Origin: Shimia sp051201625 | Lineage (GTDB): Bacteria > Pseudomonadota > Alphaproteobacteria > Rhodobacterales > Rhodobacteraceae | DNA length: 64,000 bases | NCBI RefSeq assembly: GCF_051201625.1 | Contig: NZ_CP179203.1 | Coordinates: 1,736,001 to 1,800,000, forward strand | Direction of reading: 5' to 3' | In this document: positions 9,251 to 17,566 of the stretch, in pieces | How positions within the stretch are numbered: the first letter of the stretch is position 1 | Layout: every line of letters starts with the position of its first letter | Position numbers and translations under genes: made by a program | The notes under the pieces: generated by a model | What the model was told of the DNA's origin: nothing | The model's input: only the letters and a program-made list of their open reading frames with translations | Databases searched by the model: none

Positions 9251-9946
9251 ATGATCCAAAAACTCAGTGTATTAGTTTCAGTGCTACTCATGCTGTCTGG
9301 CATAGCATTTGCGAAGGACAGGTCGGTTGTCGTCGAACTCTATTCGTCTCAGGGATGTTCGGCTTGCCCCCCGGCTGATGCATACTTTCAAAAAGAACTG
9401 GCAGGTAGGTCGGATATTATCGCGCTGTCACTTCATGTCGATTACTGGGATTATATTGGTTGGAAAGACAGCTTTGCCGATCCGTCCTTCACAGCCCGTC
9501 AAAAACTGTATGCAAAAGCGGCAGGTCACCGAACAGTTTATACTCCTCAGATGATTGTTAATGGTGAACACCATGTTGTCGGCACACATCCCGACCAGAT
9601 AGAAAAACTGATCCGCTCGCAAAAAAAAATGAGATCCTTGGTGGATTTAAGTATTTCTAAGAGTGGTGACGACCTTTTCATCAATGCAACGAGCGGCACT
9701 TTAAGCTCGATGCAAATTCACGTGGTACGGTACAAACCCAAGGAAAGGGTCGACGTGAAACGCGGTGAAAACGCTGGAAGAGTTTTAACATATGGTAATA
9801 TTGTTGAAGACTGGGAAGTGATTTCAGACTGGGATGGGCAGGCTCCACTTGAATTAAAAACTAAAGTCCAGGGTGATGCGCCGATAGTTGTGCTGGTACA
9901 GGAAGAAAATGGTGGAATAATACTTGCGGCGGAGCGTCTACGGTGA
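9251..9946 (+). CDS. Secreted DUF1223 thioredoxin-like protein
   Basis: About 231 residues with a clear signal peptide (hydrophobic stretch ending ...GIAFA before KDRSVVVELYSS). The mature part starts with the DUF1223 signature VELYSSQGCSACPPAD, a thioredoxin-like fold with a CSACPP motif, followed by LHVDYWDYIGWKD and YTPQMIVNG, all typical. A periplasmic redox role is likely but not established for the family. A TTG at 9239 is in frame, but ATG 9251 has GGTAAGAG just upstream and begins the signal peptide sensibly. Confidence 0.85.
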   Translation: MIQKLSVLVSVLLMLSGIAFAKDRSVVVELYSSQGCSACPPADAYFQKELAGRSDIIALSLHVDYWDYIGWKDSFADPSFTARQKLYAKAAGHRTVYTPQMIVNGEHHVVGTHPDQIEKLIRSQKKMRSLVDLSISKSGDDLFINATSGTLSSMQIHVVRYKPKERVDVKRGENAGRVLTYGNIVEDWEVISDWDGQAPLELKTKVQGDAPIVVLVQEENGGIILAAERLR

Positions 9947-10351
9947 AAATTTTTTCTTCTTTGAAATTTGGGCGCTTTTAACGGGAAGCCGAAAGTCGGT
10001 CCCAACTGGTGAGGCCGCCGCAATTAAATTACATTGACACAGTTTTCATTATTATATCTTCTTGACGCCAAGAACAGGAATTACATTTCAGTCGCAGCGC
10101 TCCTGAAACGGTTTTTGATGTCCTCGTGCGAAAACCATTTGCTAAAATTGACGATTATGGCCGTTGCTAGCAAGTGGCTCTTTGAGTTGAGTATGTCGTT
10201 GGAAGTATCCGAAAAACATTAAGGCTTGAGATTGTTACACAATTAACATGGAGATTTGTTTTGTGCGAATATTGGTAAATAACTTTTGGTTATATGTTTT
10301 TATCGTGTGAATTTTTTGGACCATTACACCGCGTATATTGGAGATTTAAGA
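9947..10351. other. Intergenic leader upstream of the porin gene
   Basis: About 400 A+T-rich bases. An open frame of 62 codons (10034-10222) lacks protein-like features and was not accepted. The GGAG at 10340-10343 is the ribosome site of the porin start. The stretch TTGTGC...TATATG around 10262-10296 could be a promoter, but this is only suggestive. Confidence 0.4.
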
Positions 10352-11452
10352 GTGGGCACCAAGCGACATTTACAACTCTACGGGCTTTGTAGTCTGCTTA
10401 CGATGGCGTCTTTTGGTGCGGGTTCTGTCTCAGCTCAGGAAAATGACAGATTTGAATTTTACGGCCAAGTTAACCCAGGATACTATATTCTTGATGATGG
10501 CGTTTCCAACACGAATTATCTGGCCAACAATGACCGCTCTAATACACGGATTGGATTCTGGTCTCGTGATTTACTCAACACAAAAGGTTTAAATTTTAAT
10601 TTTGAAACCGCTTTGGGGGTGCCGTCGTCTAGTAATGTGTCGCAAGTTTCGGAGCCACAATGGGAGTGGAACCGGACTAAAATTCGTAAATTTGACCTGA
10701 CTTATGAGACATCATGGGGAAAATTTTACGTTGGCCAGGGAAGTATGTCGACAGATGGAACCGCTGAGGCAGATTTTTCCGGCACTGGGCTCGTTGCGAC
10801 CTCCGCTATTTCAGACGATGCAGGATCATTCCTGTTCCGGGACACGGGCGGTGCACTGACAACCCGTACGATCAGTGATGTCTTTCAAAATCTTGATGGT
10901 TCAAGACGAGGTCGATTGAGATTCGACACAGCCAGTTTGTCAGGCTTTACGTTCTCCGGATCGGTTGGACGAGAAATTCTGAAAGCTGGTAACGACAATT
11001 CCTATTACGATGCCGCGGTTTTCTACGAAGGAAACAACTCAGACATCACTATTGAGGCTAAGTTAGGCTCCGCGTGGGTTGACACATCCGCAGGATCAAT
11101 TCAGCAAACGATTGGGTCCCTAGCGATTTTGCATAATGCAACCGGGTTAAATGGTGCATTGTCCGGAGGATTGCAGAATAGTGGCGGCCAATACATTTAT
11201 GCGAAAGTTGGCGTCATTAAGAATTGGCTCGGAGTAGGTGCGACAGCTGTATCTTTTGATTATTATAAAAGTGATGGTATTGCGTTAGACCTAATTGCTG
11301 AATCGGTCGGGTTTGGTTTTGTACAGAATTTTGCTGATCGAAATTTTGAGGCTTACTTTGGCCTTCGTTATTATGACCTTTCCGACAAGACGGGCGTAGT
11401 TTCATACCTTGATGCAAACCATTACGCGCTTGGCGCGCGTTACAAATTCTAA
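10352..11452 (+). CDS. Outer-membrane porin-like protein
   Basis: Predicted outer-membrane beta-barrel of 366 residues. From GTG 10352 there is a signal peptide (basic start, hydrophobic core ending GSVSAQ) and then FEFYGQVNPGYYILDDG, like alphaproteobacterial porins. Alternating aromatic and polar strands run through the whole length, and the C-terminus ends in YALGARYKF, an outer-membrane sorting signature with a terminal Phe. GGAG 10340-10343 sits eight bases before GTG and decides the start; longer frames from a TTG at 10286 would spoil the signal peptide. Substrate is unknown. Confidence 0.85.
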   Translation: MGTKRHLQLYGLCSLLTMASFGAGSVSAQENDRFEFYGQVNPGYYILDDGVSNTNYLANNDRSNTRIGFWSRDLLNTKGLNFNFETALGVPSSSNVSQVSEPQWEWNRTKIRKFDLTYETSWGKFYVGQGSMSTDGTAEADFSGTGLVATSAISDDAGSFLFRDTGGALTTRTISDVFQNLDGSRRGRLRFDTASLSGFTFSGSVGREILKAGNDNSYYDAAVFYEGNNSDITIEAKLGSAWVDTSAGSIQQTIGSLAILHNATGLNGALSGGLQNSGGQYIYAKVGVIKNWLGVGATAVSFDYYKSDGIALDLIAESVGFGFVQNFADRNFEAYFGLRYYDLSDKTGVVSYLDANHYALGARYKF

Positions 11453-11528
11453 TCTGGAAGCAATAATCCGTGTCGGAGCATCAGATTATGTTCTGAAGCC
11501 TCTTGCGCAGGCGAACGTTGAACACTAG
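11451..11528 (+). pseudogene. Fragment resembling a response-regulator receiver domain
   Basis: Immediately after the porin stop, an open frame without a start reads EAIIRVGASDYVLKPLAQAN and stops at TAG 11526-11528. The GAsDYvlKPl pattern is the conserved alpha4-beta5 region of CheY-like receivers, with the invariant Lys-Pro. Only about 25 residues are present, with no Asp phosphorylation site or output domain, so this would be a gene relic. Chance similarity over so short a stretch cannot be excluded. Confidence 0.4.
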
Positions 11529-11593
11529 AAGAATTCAGATTTTTGATTGCGCATGGGCTGGGCCCCGCGCGCGCCTATTTATGAGGAATCCTG

Positions 11594-12928
11594 ATGCAGG
11601 TTACCGAAACGCTAAATGAAGGCTTGCGGCGCGGCTACAATATTGTTGTTTTGTCTTCCGAGCTTGATGAAAAAGTAAATGAAAAGCTGGTTGAAGCACA
11701 GCCGGAAGTTGAAATGAAAGGTTTCCGCAAAGGCAAAGTGCCGATGCCGCTGTTGAGAAAGCAGTTTGGGGAACGCCTGCTTGGCGAAGCTATGCAAGAG
11801 GCCATAGATGGTGCGATGAACAAGCATTTCGAGCAGTCTGGCGAAAAGCCCGCGCTTCAACCAAAAGTCGAAATGAAAAACGGAGAAGAATGGACGCCGG
11901 GCAGTGATGTTGAAGTCGAAATGTCATATGAGGCTTTGCCTGAAATTCCTGAAGTTGATTTAAAAGGTATAGGTCTGAAAAAACTGATTGTTAAAGCGGA
12001 CGCTGCAGCGATTGATGAGGCGCTTGGAAATTTGGCTGAAACGGCTCAAGACTTTAAAGCGCGTCGTAAAGGCTCCAAAGCCAAAGACGGCGATCAAATT
12101 GTTATGGATTTCCTTGGTAAAGTTGACGGCGAAGCCTTTGAAGGCGGATCTGCAGAAGATTTTCCGTTGGTGCTCGGATCAAACCAGTTTATCCCTGGTT
12201 TTGAGGAACAGCTAATCGGCGTGAAGGCTGAGGAAGAAAAAGAAGTGTCGGTGACCTTCCCTGAAGATTATCAAGCTGAGCATCTGGCGGGCAAAGAAGC
12301 GATCTTTTCTTGCAAATTAAAAGAAGTAAAAGAGCCTGTTGCTGCTGAGATCAACGATGACATGGCAAAGAAATTTGGTGCTGAAGATCTAGATGGTCTC
12401 AGAGGGCAAATCAGTGAGCGATTAGAAACCGAATATTCGGGCGCTGCACGTGCTGTCATGAAGCGTGGACTGCTCGACAAACTGGACGAATTAGTGTCGT
12501 TTGAACTGCCGCCTTCACTCGTTGAGGCGGAAGCGGGGCAGATTGCACATCAACTCTGGCACGAAGAAAACCCAGATGTTGAAGGGCATGATCATCCAGA
12601 AATCGAGCCTACTGAGGAGCATAATGCGCTGGCGGAACGTCGGGTGCGTTTAGGATTGCTGTTGGCAGAACTCGGTCAGAAAGCTGAAGTCGAAATTACT
12701 GACGCTGAGATGACGCAGGCTATTATGAATCAAGCGCGCCAGTATCCGGGGCAGGAGCGGCAGTTTTTTGAGTTTGTTCAACAGAACCAGCAAATGCAGC
12801 AGCAGCTACGGGCACCTTTATTCGAAGACAAAGTTGTAGATTACGTTTTTGAACTTGCATCGGTTGAAGATGAGGAAACTTCAAAGGAAGAGTTGCAAAA
12901 GGCCGTTGAGGCGCTTGAAGACGAGTAA
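11594..12928 (+). CDS. tig: Trigger factor (ribosome-associated chaperone/PPIase)
   Basis: Binds the ribosome exit tunnel through L23 and holds nascent chains. The 444 residues show the N-terminal ribosome-binding domain with a GFRKGKVP signature (about 43-50), a central FKBP-type PPIase domain (about 155-245, VMDFLGKVDGEAFEGG) and a long helical C-terminal domain. GAGGAATCC precedes the ATG. Length and domains are normal; the C-terminus is acidic. A strong terminator follows. Confidence 0.96.
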   Translation: MQVTETLNEGLRRGYNIVVLSSELDEKVNEKLVEAQPEVEMKGFRKGKVPMPLLRKQFGERLLGEAMQEAIDGAMNKHFEQSGEKPALQPKVEMKNGEEWTPGSDVEVEMSYEALPEIPEVDLKGIGLKKLIVKADAAAIDEALGNLAETAQDFKARRKGSKAKDGDQIVMDFLGKVDGEAFEGGSAEDFPLVLGSNQFIPGFEEQLIGVKAEEEKEVSVTFPEDYQAEHLAGKEAIFSCKLKEVKEPVAAEINDDMAKKFGAEDLDGLRGQISERLETEYSGAARAVMKRGLLDKLDELVSFELPPSLVEAEAGQIAHQLWHEENPDVEGHDHPEIEPTEEHNALAERRVRLGLLLAELGQKAEVEITDAEMTQAIMNQARQYPGQERQFFEFVQQNQQMQQQLRAPLFEDKVVDYVFELASVEDEETSKEELQKAVEALEDE

Positions 12929-12949
12929 CTTTGATTTTTGTGAAACAAG

Positions 12950-12981
12950 GCCCCGGACCCAATAAGGTTTGGGGCTTTTTT
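12950..12981 (+). terminator. Rho-independent terminator of tig
   Basis: GCCCCGGACC at 12950-12959 pairs with GGTTTGGGGC at 12966-12975 (ten pairs including G-T wobble) around a short AT-rich loop, followed by a run of six T. It lies about 22 bases after the tig stop. Confidence 0.9.
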
Positions 12982-13260
12982 ATTTTGACGATTTCAAATT
13001 TTGATAATTTAGAGTGATGGTTAAGCCTTCGAAGACACATAATGCAAAACGTTTGATGAGATATTAACCACAACGACATTCCACACAATTGTGGCCTGGA
13101 TCTTGTTTGAGAACTTTCTCGTTGCGTAATAATGTGCGTCAAGAACAGGCCATTTAGAGGTGTTTGATGATTTTGTAGTTAATTTAGCAAACTACTCTAA
13201 TTATTTTTTTCCAAATAGTAATTTAGGAATTTAAAAATTTGATAACGTCAGGCTCTCGTC

Positions 13261-13396
13261 TCATAACCAAAACAATACCGTTGCCTCGAGAGCGTTGGCA
13301 GACAAGCAGATTATTGGACATTTATCATAACTTGTAGCGACCTTGCGCCAATCCTTCCGTCGTCCAAACATGTTTTCAATCTTATGGTTGGGCTCA
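13261..13396 (-). pseudogene. IS5-family transposase remnant (C-terminal end)
   Basis: On the minus strand the sequence reads HKIENMFGRRKDWRKVATSY, then DKCP and a run ending ...ATVLFWL before TGA. This is the C-terminal end of IS5-family (IS427-like) DDE transposases, including the Glu of the catalytic triad within the KIENMFGR segment. The rest of the element is missing. A related, longer relic lies at 20.4-21.1 kb in the opposite orientation; the two are similar in protein but not identical. Confidence 0.8.
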
Positions 13397-13443
13397 TGAG
13401 TTTTGACGTCATGCCGGGCCATAGGCATGGCGCATGGTGGGCT

Positions 13444-13563
13444 TCTAAAATAGCTGTTCGGAATGACGTTGAGAAAGTGCGCTTGGCGATGACCCGATTA
13501 GTTAAGCAATACGGGCGTTGTGGTTATCGTAAAGTTACAGAGCTGCCTCGCGTCGAGGGCTAG
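13444..13563 (+). pseudogene. IS3-family transposase (OrfB) fragment
   Basis: An open stretch without start reads ...VRNDVEKVRLAMTRLVKQYG followed by RCGYRKVTELPRVEG and TAG 13561-13563. This matches the region of IS3-family OrfB transposases just before the DDE core (usual pattern ...YGRYGYRRITALLR). Only about 40 residues remain and it is cut at both ends. It lies 48 bases beyond the IS5 scrap, so this spot has received at least two elements. Confidence 0.7.
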
Positions 13564-13655
13564 CTAGTTAACCGCAATAAGATTGCGCGGCTTTGAGTTG
13601 AACACGCTTTCAGCTTCCGAATTGACCCGTAAAAATGGAGCTGGACAACTGATGG

Positions 13656-14888
13656 TTAATGACCACTTAGCACCAACATTTGAATCGGTAACAACAAAGC
13701 CTGAAGCCGCAAGATAGCTGCATGTGCAACGCCAACCGCGTCCACCGCATGTAAGCTCAACCATCTAATGTTGCCAATATCGGGAGCGTCAAGTAGGTCA
13801 TGGTTGTTCGTGTAGGCGTTCGCAATGCATTTGCTGCCCTGCGGGATTCTGTCGATGGCACCCTCATACAATGGCTCAAGGCTCACCGTGAGTGTTCCTG
13901 GTCTTGCAGAATCTTGAATATCAATCATCCTATCCGTCGGTCGAAATTGGCCCGCAGGGATAACTGCAAGGACATCGGTTACGACCATTGGGACAATTCT
14001 TAATGGATTGGTGAGACATGTAACTTCAGCAAGCATACCTGGTTTGATAACTTGGGCCGTAAGCTGGTCAAAGCCAGCGCTGATAGTGTTTCGGCCTACA
14101 TCAGTGGGAACTAAAATTCCAGCCGGACGTAGAATTGGATTGACGATATCGCCTGTTTGAAGTGCAAATTGACCAACTCGCCCATCAACCCCAGCCAGAA
14201 CTGTTAGTTTTCGGAGCTCGTTTTCGGTCTGCGCTAGTGATGCTTCAGCGCTAGCTTTCTGTGCTGGAAGCTGGACTTGAATTCGGTCTGTGACGACCGC
14301 CATATTGGCCATTGCGGCATTTAGTGCCGCTTCGCGTTCGTCTACGAGATTTTCTAATCGTTCTACTTCACGAGCTGCGACGGCAGCGGAGCCTCGTTCC
14401 GTGAGAGTATTTTTGCGGCGGAATTCATCGGCAGCTTGTTTGAGCGCGGCTTCAGCTTGCTGAACATTTGATTTAGCAATCCCTAATTCGGATGTCGTCA
14501 CTTTTATCGCCGCGTTGACCTCTTCGATCCGTGTGCGAGCTGTCTCAGCGGCAGCTTTCTGGCTACTGTCGTCAAGACGAAACAGAGGATCCCCGGCCTT
14601 AACCAGCTGATGGTTCTTCACATACACTTCAGCAACGCGACCACCGCTCTCGGAGAGGATCGTAACTGTTCGGAAATATGAGGTCACATTCGTTGTACTT
14701 GGATGAAAATAAAAGATCACAGTGATCAAGCCAACTGTAAGAATAGCACAAGTTGTTAACCCCCAGCGTAACTCGTACCAAAGAGAGTAAATCGTTATCT
14801 CCTTGCCCCAACGCTTACCTTGGCGAAAGCGTCGGTAAAGCCAGTCGGGTAAAATCGTGATTAGTGAACACAGCAAAAATTCCAGCAT
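13656..14888 (-). CDS. HlyD-family membrane-fusion (adaptor) protein
   Basis: Periplasmic adaptor anchored by one membrane helix (about residues 45-62). The 410 residues contain the biotinyl/lipoyl-like half motif (ESGGRVAEVYVKNHQLVKAG), a coiled-coil hairpin rich in Ala/Glu/Arg (about 110-215), the second half motif (AGVDGRVGQFALQTGDIV), a beta-barrel domain, and an unusual hydrophobic C-terminal helix ending LLLPIQMLVLSGH. This form resembles YibH/YiaV, which pair with small membrane proteins and not with ABC or RND pumps. It begins three bases after the stop of its partner gene. Substrate is unknown. Confidence 0.82.
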   Translation of the reverse strand: MLEFLLCSLITILPDWLYRRFRQGKRWGKEITIYSLWYELRWGLTTCAILTVGLITVIFYFHPSTTNVTSYFRTVTILSESGGRVAEVYVKNHQLVKAGDPLFRLDDSSQKAAAETARTRIEEVNAAIKVTTSELGIAKSNVQQAEAALKQAADEFRRKNTLTERGSAAVAAREVERLENLVDEREAALNAAMANMAVVTDRIQVQLPAQKASAEASLAQTENELRKLTVLAGVDGRVGQFALQTGDIVNPILRPAGILVPTDVGRNTISAGFDQLTAQVIKPGMLAEVTCLTNPLRIVPMVVTDVLAVIPAGQFRPTDRMIDIQDSARPGTLTVSLEPLYEGAIDRIPQGSKCIANAYTNNHDLLDAPDIGNIRWLSLHAVDAVGVAHAAILRLQALLLPIQMLVLSGH

Positions 14889-14891
14889 TCT

Positions 14892-15278
14892 TCAGGTCTC
14901 CTCGCTGGCTTTTTGATTAACGTATTTTTTGGAATTTTCGAGTGCATCAGCAATGCGGTGAATCGGAGAGAGAAAATCTGGCAAATTAATCATGGCAAGC
15001 AGCAACGCCAAAATCCAGAACAAGTTGTTGTGCGTAAACAACGCCAATAGCGCCAAGACACTGACAATTTGAAGCTGAGTTTGTCCTGCGCCACGTTCGG
15101 CGAGATGCTCTGGAAGGGCGTGCAATTTCAAATAAAAGATACCCAGGCCAACAACCGCGAGGATTAGAAATACCAACATAACTGACATCAGCGGGTCATT
15201 TCCGGCCGAATCTGGAATCCATCCGGGAATAAAATGAGGTGCCATCGGGTGTACACCTTGCGCACTAATATCTGCCAT
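14892..15278 (-). CDS. Small inner-membrane protein paired with HlyD-type adaptor
   Basis: A 128-residue protein with two strongly hydrophobic segments (about 31-50 and 70-93) separated by an amphipathic charged linker (KLHALPEHLAERGAGQTQ), and a charged cytoplasmic tail. Gene order and size parallel the DUF3302 proteins YibI and YiaW, which sit next to HlyD-like YibH and YiaV in enterobacteria. The family assignment is inferred from context and topology, not from a clear motif. It probably forms a two-gene operon with the adaptor. Confidence 0.65.
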   Translation of the reverse strand: MADISAQGVHPMAPHFIPGWIPDSAGNDPLMSVMLVFLILAVVGLGIFYLKLHALPEHLAERGAGQTQLQIVSVLALLALFTHNNLFWILALLLAMINLPDFLSPIHRIADALENSKKYVNQKASEET

Positions 15279-15998
15279 TTACGTTCTTTCATATCGATTA
15301 AATAAACCACCAAAACGATAGGCTGTGCCGCCTGCTCTGCCAAGACCGAAACCACACCGATGTTGAGCGATCTCCCAGTCGCGACCTAGAAATTGGTTGT
15401 GCTATATACTGTGTAACTATCGGCCGTGCACAAGGCTCTGGACCTATAAACGGGTCGCAATTTCACCGGCAACTTACACCGGCACCGCACGTTCGTCGAA
15501 GTTGCCGCTATGACCTGGTTTCGGACTTTGCGGACTTTCGCTGCAAGTGCTCCAACAACAGCTCCCTGCGCATTGCGCCGGCTGCGACCAGAAGACACAG
15601 CGGACCTCAAGCATTCTCTTTAATACGAAAAATCTGACATGGGTTTCGAGCACTTTTATTACTAAAAAAATTTGGCGAAAATTTGAAATTGGCGATCCTA
15701 GTTCTTACTAAACGTTCAGGTAAACCTTACGACGGGCATTGGTTTTCCGCAGCAATTTCCGTCCAGAAGGGCAGCGCGAATAGGCTCCTAAATTCCTAGG
15801 CATCGGAAGTTGAAAAAAAGATCGCTCGCCAGATAAATGGCTGGAGGAGGACCGCGTCCTAATAGCGTTTTACGGGCGTGAATCTCTGCATTGTTGCGAA
15901 AAATGCAATGATATCGAACTTTTTTGAATTTCTCCGTTCATGACAATTCGTATCTTATGCCACTCAGGTGCCGACGCATTATTTAAGGAGGTTTGGAC
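15279..15998. other. Long intergenic stretch upstream of the PreA-like gene
   Basis: About 720 bases. A 74-codon minus-strand frame (15386-15610) and a plus-strand stretch around 15810-15925 (containing a CCEKC motif) look protein-like at most locally, and I recognise neither. The only functional signal I can support is the ribosome site AAGGAGG at 15985-15991. The stretch may contain decayed sequence left at the island boundary. Confidence 0.45.
15985..15991 (+). promoter_or_regulatory. Strong Shine-Dalgarno deciding the PreA-like start
   Basis: A perfect AAGGAGG seven bases before ATG 15999. It rules out the in-frame TTG at 15993, which would lie against the Shine-Dalgarno sequence. Confidence 0.8.
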
Positions 15999-17285
15999 AT
16001 GGCTGATATGCGCATTGAGTTTTCTGGGATCACGCTGAAAAACCCGATCATTGTTGCTTCGGCAGAGCCCAGCAACAGTCTCGTGAACATCAAGCAGTGC
16101 ATCGACTATGGCGCCGGCGCTGTAATCACCAAAACTATCGGTGACATCCCCGGCATGCAGCAGCTGACGAAGAACTCGAAATACGCAATTTTGAATGATC
16201 AGGGGCGCATCATCAAAGGTAAGGTGCCGCGGTCCTTCATTTTTTACTCGCGCTCGGGCTATATCAGCGAGCCGGCGGAAGATTGGATCTCGATCCTAAA
16301 GGAGGCGCAAGCCTATGCCAAGGCCAATGGGTCGGCAATCATCGCCAATATCGCATCGAGCACCCTGCAAGGCTGGATCGAGTTGGCGAAGATGTGTGAG
16401 AACTGCGGCGTTTCGATGCTTGAGGTCAATTTCCAATGCCCGCATCCAGCCGGCATGGGAGAGGGTGCGGATGGAACCTGGATTGCACAGGACCCTGAAG
16501 TCACCGCCTTTGTCACCCGCGCCATTGTTGAGGCCGTCGATATTCCCGTCATGGTCAAGCTGTCGCCGGAAACCAACCGGCTGACCGAGGTTGCCAAAGC
16601 AGCGATTGATGGTGGTGCCGCGAGTGTCGCAGTCAATTCCCGCTTTGTGGGGTTTGCCGTAGATATCGAAACCGCCGAGCCCTATATCGACGGCCCGGCA
16701 GGGGTCGGCGGGCCTTGGGCCAAATACATTACTCAGCGCTGGATCAACGAGGTTTACCGTGAGGTCGGATGTCACATCTCGGGCTCGAACGGAATTTTTG
16801 ATTGGCGTGATGCCATCGAGTTCATCATGAGCGGCGCGCGCGCTATGCAGGTTGGATCAGTCTTGATGCTCAAGGGGATCGAATGGTTGCCAAAAGTTAT
16901 CGAAGGCATGGCGCGCTTTCTGGACGATCATGGCTATGCGGATGTGGCCTCTATTCACGGGATCGCATCAAAAAAAGCCCTGACAACCGCACCAGAGCTA
17001 TTTGCCGTCGAACCGCTCTACACGCTGATCGACCATGACAAATGCAAGTTTCCCAAATGTAAAATCTGCACCCGCATGTGTTTTTATGATTCTTTGAAAG
17101 AGGGGCAGGACTACATTCAGACCGCACCCGACACTTGCATCGGTTGCGAGCTTTGTCTGAATGTCTGCCCTTTCGACGCAATCACCATGACCGCCGACAA
17201 GGAGTTGGCGCTGAAGTCGCAGCAAACATTTGACGAAAACACGGTTGAAACCAATGTCCACACCGCGCAGCAGGGCCTGCAATGA
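15999..17285 (+). CDS. DHOD/PreA-like Fe-S flavoprotein dehydrogenase
   Basis: A 428-residue protein with an FMN-binding TIM barrel of the dihydroorotate/dihydropyrimidine dehydrogenase type (start IEFSGITLKNPIIVASAEPS; LEVNFQCPHPAGMG at the substrate loop; VMVKLSPETN; a phosphate-binding end with ARAMQVGS). It carries a C-terminal two-cluster ferredoxin domain: Cys349, 354, 357, 361 and Cys380, 383, 386, 390. PreA normally works with an NADH-oxidising PreT subunit; none is present. Instead its stop overlaps a ferredoxin gene by four bases. Sequence differs clearly from enteric PreA, so the substrate is uncertain. Coding sequence is visibly more G+C-rich than the flanking core genes. Confidence 0.75.
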   Translation: MADMRIEFSGITLKNPIIVASAEPSNSLVNIKQCIDYGAGAVITKTIGDIPGMQQLTKNSKYAILNDQGRIIKGKVPRSFIFYSRSGYISEPAEDWISILKEAQAYAKANGSAIIANIASSTLQGWIELAKMCENCGVSMLEVNFQCPHPAGMGEGADGTWIAQDPEVTAFVTRAIVEAVDIPVMVKLSPETNRLTEVAKAAIDGGAASVAVNSRFVGFAVDIETAEPYIDGPAGVGGPWAKYITQRWINEVYREVGCHISGSNGIFDWRDAIEFIMSGARAMQVGSVLMLKGIEWLPKVIEGMARFLDDHGYADVASIHGIASKKALTTAPELFAVEPLYTLIDHDKCKFPKCKICTRMCFYDSLKEGQDYIQTAPDTCIGCELCLNVCPFDAITMTADKELALKSQQTFDENTVETNVHTAQQGLQ

Positions 17286-17518
17286 CCTACTTCGTCAACG
17301 ACAAATGCATCGATTGCGGTGTTTGCGAACCAGAATGTCCAGCCGACGCGATCTGGCCGGATACCGAGCCTGAGGCTGAGAGTTGGATCGAGTTCAACCG
17401 CAAGTATTTCGAGCTTTGGCCAGTGATCATTTTCAAGAAGGATCTGCTGTCCGAGGCTGATGATCGCGATGGCGAGGAAGGTAAACTCAAGAAGTACTTC
17501 TCGGAACACCCGGGCTAA
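17282..17518 (+). CDS. Shortened FdxA-type ferredoxin with one cluster motif
   Basis: 78 residues. The start MTYFVNDK and everything from CIDCGVCEPECPADAI to the end (with WPVIIFKKD and KYFSEHPG) match seven-iron FdxA ferredoxins, which are about 110 residues long. About 34 residues that normally lie between them, bearing three of the seven ligand cysteines, are missing in frame. Four cysteines remain (C-x2-C-x2-C-x3-C-P), enough for a single [4Fe-4S] cluster but not the usual [3Fe-4S] plus [4Fe-4S] pair. It is coupled to the PreA-like gene by an ATGA overlap, so it is the likely electron donor or acceptor. It could be functional or a deletion relic. Confidence 0.8.
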   Translation: MTYFVNDKCIDCGVCEPECPADAIWPDTEPEAESWIEFNRKYFELWPVIIFKKDLLSEADDRDGEEGKLKKYFSEHPG

Positions 17519-17566
17519 GGCGGCTGAGCCATTCGGCAATAAACCTTGTGCCCGGCGCGAGGCAGA

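Noticed and set aside
15386..15610. 74-codon minus-strand frame upstream of the PreA-like gene
   Set aside because: Basic, low-complexity composition, no ribosome site and no recognised family; G+C-rich sequence opens such frames by chance.
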